Source: Sphingomonas bacterium
Lineage (GTDB): Bacteria; Pseudomonadota; Alphaproteobacteria; Sphingomonadales; Sphingomonadaceae
DNA: 45,743 nucleotides
Direction of reading: 5' to 3'
Assembly: GCF_028289855.1 (NCBI RefSeq)
Contig: NZ_JAQGKZ010000074.1
Span: forward strand, 1-45,743
Shown here: positions 43,655 to 45,743 of the stretch, piece by piece
Layout: the number at the start of each line of letters is the position of its first letter
Position numbering within the stretch: position 1 is the stretch's first letter
Translations under genes and position numbers: made by a program
Notes under the pieces: generated by a model
Told to the model about the DNA's origin: nothing
What the model saw: the letters and a program-made list of their open reading frames with translations, nothing else
The model's database searches: none

Positions 43655-44292
43655 GCTACGCGGTCAAGGAAATGTTCCTGACGCTGCAGGGCGAGGGCGT
43701 GAACGCCGGGCGCCGCGCGGTGTTCATCCGCTTCGCCGGGTGCAATCTGTGGTCGGGCCGCGAGCAGGACCGCGCGACCGCGGTCTGCCGGTTCTGCGAC
43801 ACCGATTTCGTCGGCACCGACGGCGAGGGCGGCGGGCGCTTCGCCGATGCGGGGAGCCTGGCGGCGGCGGCGGCGGGTTTCTGGGGGCCGGACGGCGCCG
43901 AGGCCTTCTGCGTGCTGACCGGGGGCGAGCCGATGCTGCAGATCGACGACGCTTTGGTCGATGCGCTCCACGCGGCAGGGTTCGAGATCGCGATGGAGAG
44001 CAACGGCACGCTCCCCGCGCACCCCGGCATCGACTGGGTGTGCATCAGCCCCAAGGCCGGGAGCGAGGTGGTCCAGCGCCGCGGCGATGAGTTGAAACTG
44101 GTCTGGCCGCAACCGGGCAGCGACGTCGCCGCGATGGAGGCTTGGGAATTCGCGAACCTGCTGATCCAACCGCTCGACACCGGCACCGCCGACGGCAACG
44201 CGGCGAGCGAAGCCGCGGCGATCGCGCTGGTGATGGACCGTCCGCGCTGGCGCCTGACGCTGCAGGCGCACAAGCGACTGGGGTTGCGCTAG
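43651..44292 (+). CDS. queE: 7-carboxy-7-deazaguanine synthase, CX14CX2C type
   Basis: A 213-residue radical SAM enzyme that contracts 6-carboxytetrahydropterin to 7-carboxy-7-deazaguanine. The FeS cluster motif begins at CNLWSG and ends at CRFC, a CX14CX2C spacing in place of the usual CX3CX2C; this longer loop is known in Burkholderia Que[18 protein letters not shown] and CISPKAG match QueE. Starts at ATG 43651 overlapping queC by four bases. It is followed by a 266-base gap that holds a possible small membrane protein gene on the other strand. Confidence 0.94.
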   Translation: MSYAVKEMFLTLQGEGVNAGRRAVFIRFAGCNLWSGREQDRATAVCRFCDTDFVGTDGEGGGRFADAGSLAAAAAGFWGPDGAEAFCVLTGGEPMLQIDDALVDALHAAGFEIAMESNGTLPAHPGIDWVCISPKAGSEVVQRRGDELKLVWPQPGSDVAAMEAWEFANLLIQPLDTGTADGNAASEAAAIALVMDRPRWRLTLQAHKRLGLR

Positions 44293-44323
44293 CGTTTTGG
44301 CCGCTCCCTTTCAGGGGAGGGGG

Positions 44324-44470
44324 CTATCTATCTGCGTGACCCAAGCTGGTGAGATAGATCACGAGTACAACAATCAGCATGAAGCCGAACAGGACGAGTT
44401 CGCCTTCCCACGTTTGCGGGCTTCGGCCTCGAAACCATGTGTTGACGGGATTGCGACCGCGCTTACGCAT
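44324..44470 (-). CDS. Possible 48-residue single-span membrane protein
   Basis: Read on the minus strand from ATG at 44470 to TAG at 44324, this frame encodes 48 residues: a basic N-terminus (MRKRGRNPVNTWFRGRSPQT), then a hydrophobic stretch ELVLFGFMLIVVLVIYLTSL (about 24-43) and a short tail GHADR. The layout of positive N-terminus plus one span is that of small inner membrane proteins. No clear ribosome binding site precedes it and the terminator of the upstream gene (44487-44515) ends just before it, so its expression is unsure. Confidence 0.42.
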   Translation of the reverse strand: MRKRGRNPVNTWFRGRSPQTWEGELVLFGFMLIVVLVIYLTSLGHADR

Positions 44471-44486
44471 TCGTCGCTTTACCACG

Positions 44487-44515
44487 AAAAAGCCCGGCTG
44501 GTTAGGCCGGGTTTC
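44487..44515 (-). terminator. Intrinsic terminator of the secreted-protein gene
   Basis: CCCGGC at 44493-44498 pairs with GCCGGG at 44506-44511, and on the minus strand the stem is followed by a T run (A run at 44487-44491). It sits about 45 bases past the stop of the gene at 44559-45233. Confidence 0.75.
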
Positions 44516-44558
44516 ATCGCGAGCGGTGCCGATGAAGCGCGCGAGCGCCTCGAACCCG

Positions 44559-45233
44559 CTAGCCCTTCTTCTTCCCGCAATACGCGATGTTGTACTTGCC
44601 CTTGCGCCAGCAGGTCGGCTGGAAATCGGGCAACAGCAGGTACGTGCGCGAATAGAAGGCGCCGGGGAATTGCTGTTCGCCGTACGGCACCAGGCTGTTG
44701 CGCATCTCGCGCATGTAATTGACCGCGACGTCGCCCAGATGGCCGCGTGGGGCGAAGTTGGTCTCGCTGCTGACTTTGGCGGCGGTCTGGCAAAAACCGT
44801 ATTGCGCGCTGACCGTGGAGAAGGCCGAATAGGTGCGCGTGCCGAACCGGTCGAACGCGGTTTGGCCGGCGGTCTTGGTCTTGGCCATGCGGACGAAATA
44901 ATTGTTCAGCGTGTCGAACGCGCCCTTCAGCTCGGCGCTATGATCCTTGATCATCGCATTATAGTGATCGACCGTCAGCAGCATCGGCGCGAAATCGCAT
45001 TGCAGCGCCGCGACGTTGAGCGCGGAGCGCAGGTTCCACACCAAAGCGGCACGTACTTCGGCCGGGGTCGCGCCGGGCAAGGGCATGCCGAGTTCGGGTT
45101 CCAGACCGGTGACCGGTCCGCCGCGGAAATCGTACGATTTCAGGAAGAATTGGGCCGAAGCCGGCGCGCTTGAGAACAGGCCGGCGAACAGGCCGGCGGC
45201 GAGCAGTACGCTCGCCTTGATACGCTTATTCAT
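44559..45233 (-). CDS. Secreted protein with four cysteines, unknown
   Basis: A 224-residue protein with a signal peptide (KASVLLAAGLFAGLFSSAPA, cleavage near ASAQ). The mature part has LVWNLRSALNVAALQCDFAP, MLLTVDHYNAMIKDH, RFGTRTYSAFSTVSAQYGFC and a C-terminal TCWRKGKYNIAYCGKKKG. Four cysteines suggest two disulfides. I do not recognise a named family; similar proteins of unknown function occur across sphingomonads. Start at 45233 chosen because AAGGGACG precedes it. A terminator lies downstream at 44487-44515. Confidence 0.7.
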   Translation of the reverse strand: MNKRIKASVLLAAGLFAGLFSSAPASAQFFLKSYDFRGGPVTGLEPELGMPLPGATPAEVRAALVWNLRSALNVAALQCDFAPMLLTVDHYNAMIKDHSAELKGAFDTLNNYFVRMAKTKTAGQTAFDRFGTRTYSAFSTVSAQYGFCQTAAKVSSETNFAPRGHLGDVAVNYMREMRNSLVPYGEQQFPGAFYSRTYLLLPDFQPTCWRKGKYNIAYCGKKKG

Positions 45234-45334
45234 TCTCGTCCCTTCGAACCTTCGCATTCCCCGTTGGTCAGGTACGTACGGGGATTTGACGTCACGCCCA
45301 AGCGCTTTTGTCCCACCGCCGTCACGGCGAATCG

Positions 45335-45367
45335 AAAGGGGGCCGCCCGACTAGCGGACGGCCCCCT
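45335..45367 (-). terminator. Intrinsic terminator after the lipoprotein gene
   Basis: GGGGGCCG at 45338-45345 pairs with CGGCCCCC at 45359-45366, extended inward by three more pairs after one mismatch; on the minus strand TTT follows. Lies 45 bases past the lipoprotein stop. Confidence 0.65.
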
Positions 45368-45411
45368 CGAAACCCGACCATCCATTCCCGAGGGAACGGA
45401 CGATCACAAGA

Positions 45412-45648
45412 TTACATCTTGTTGGTCGTGACGGTGTTGGTCGTGGTGTTGGTCGTCGACATCGTGTCGTTGGCCATCATGTCGCCACCGTTCATGGTGC
45501 CGGCGTCAGGCGCCGTCATCGTGTCGTTCATCGTCTCCGTGGTGGTGTTCATCTCGGTGACGGTGTTGGCAGTTTCGGTCTTGGCACAGGCCGAGATCGC
45601 CAGCGCGGCGGCCGCGATCATGCTGCCCTTGATGATGAAAGAACGCAT
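45412..45648 (-). CDS. Small Thr/Asn/Met-rich lipoprotein
   Basis: A 78-residue protein. MRSFIIKGSMIAAAALAISA runs into a lipobox (ISAC, Cys20), so it should be a lipid-anchored protein. The mature part is low in complexity: Thr, Asn, Met and Glu dominate, with repeated NTTT, NDTM and TNT units. Start at 45648 chosen for its GGGAGC ribosome binding site and the signal peptide; the frame remains open a little upstream. The function is unknown; such short repeat lipoproteins are common envelope components. A good terminator follows at 45335-45367. Confidence 0.7.
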   Translation of the reverse strand: MRSFIIKGSMIAAAALAISACAKTETANTVTEMNTTTETMNDTMTAPDAGTMNGGDMMANDTMSTTNTTTNTVTTNKM

Positions 45649-45743
45649 TTGGAAGCTCCCTAGATAAAGGATTTGGTCGGCTTTTTCCGGCCTTAATACC
45701 CAAATCGAGGTGGACATTAATCGGTAATGACACTTTGCTCAAG

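Overview
The window looks like a chromosomal segment of a sphingomonad-type alphaproteobacterium. The DNA is GC-rich. It carries a GcrA cell-cycle regulator (a factor confined to alphaproteobacteria), two TonB-dependent receptors, two S9-family peptidases with signal peptides, a proton-pumping pyrophosphatase, and the gene order argD-argF-hslO. Family names here come from reading motifs by eye; no database search was possible. No tRNA, rRNA, CRISPR array or insertion sequence was seen. No stretch over 300 bases lacks a gene.

Layout, left to right. 1-9055: the 3' end of ligA, a large TonB-dependent receptor, a second receptor on the minus strand behind a DUF2946-like gene (possible metal uptake unit), a LytS/LytTR-type two-component pair, and a PEP mutase/isocitrate lyase family enzyme. 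9249-20476 is all on the minus strand: pyrE, two S9 peptidases in tandem, and a long set transcribed as hisG-hisD-nusB-cupin-thiL-hppA. 20535-25656: a DUF2332 gene, an alpha/beta hydrolase, a DUF5990 gene, a strikingly AT-rich gene for a putative phage abortive-infection membrane protein, then the overlapping set bolA-NUDIX-pirin (minus strand).

25692-34781: a J-domain gene, then a tightly packed plus-strand series metZ-apaG-LysR-GNAT-sulfotransferase-like, leading into an unusual group of three phage-tail-collar (MdpB-like) genes with a DUF6916 gene, a second GNAT gene and a class A beta-lactamase-like gene. No capsid, terminase, portal, sheath, integrase or lysis genes accompany them, so this is not a recognisable prophage. 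It is the best candidate in the window for an undescribed system.

34866-45743: parE and gcrA (minus), an ABC-2 permease without its ATPase, a small YDQRG-repeat secreted protein behind a hairpin that covers its ribosome binding site, argD-argF-hslO with a long perfect inverted repeat between argF and hslO, a small exported protein, a three-hairpin candidate RNA, queC-queE for 7-deazaguanine synthesis, and on the minus strand a secreted four-cysteine protein, a 48-residue single-span membrane protein and a Thr/Asn/Met-rich lipoprotein.

Most of the window is housekeeping (histidine, arginine, methionine, pyrimidine, thiamine and queuosine precursor synthesis, topoisomerase IV, transcription antitermination). 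The accessory material is at about 23.1-24.0 kb and 29.3-34.8 kb.
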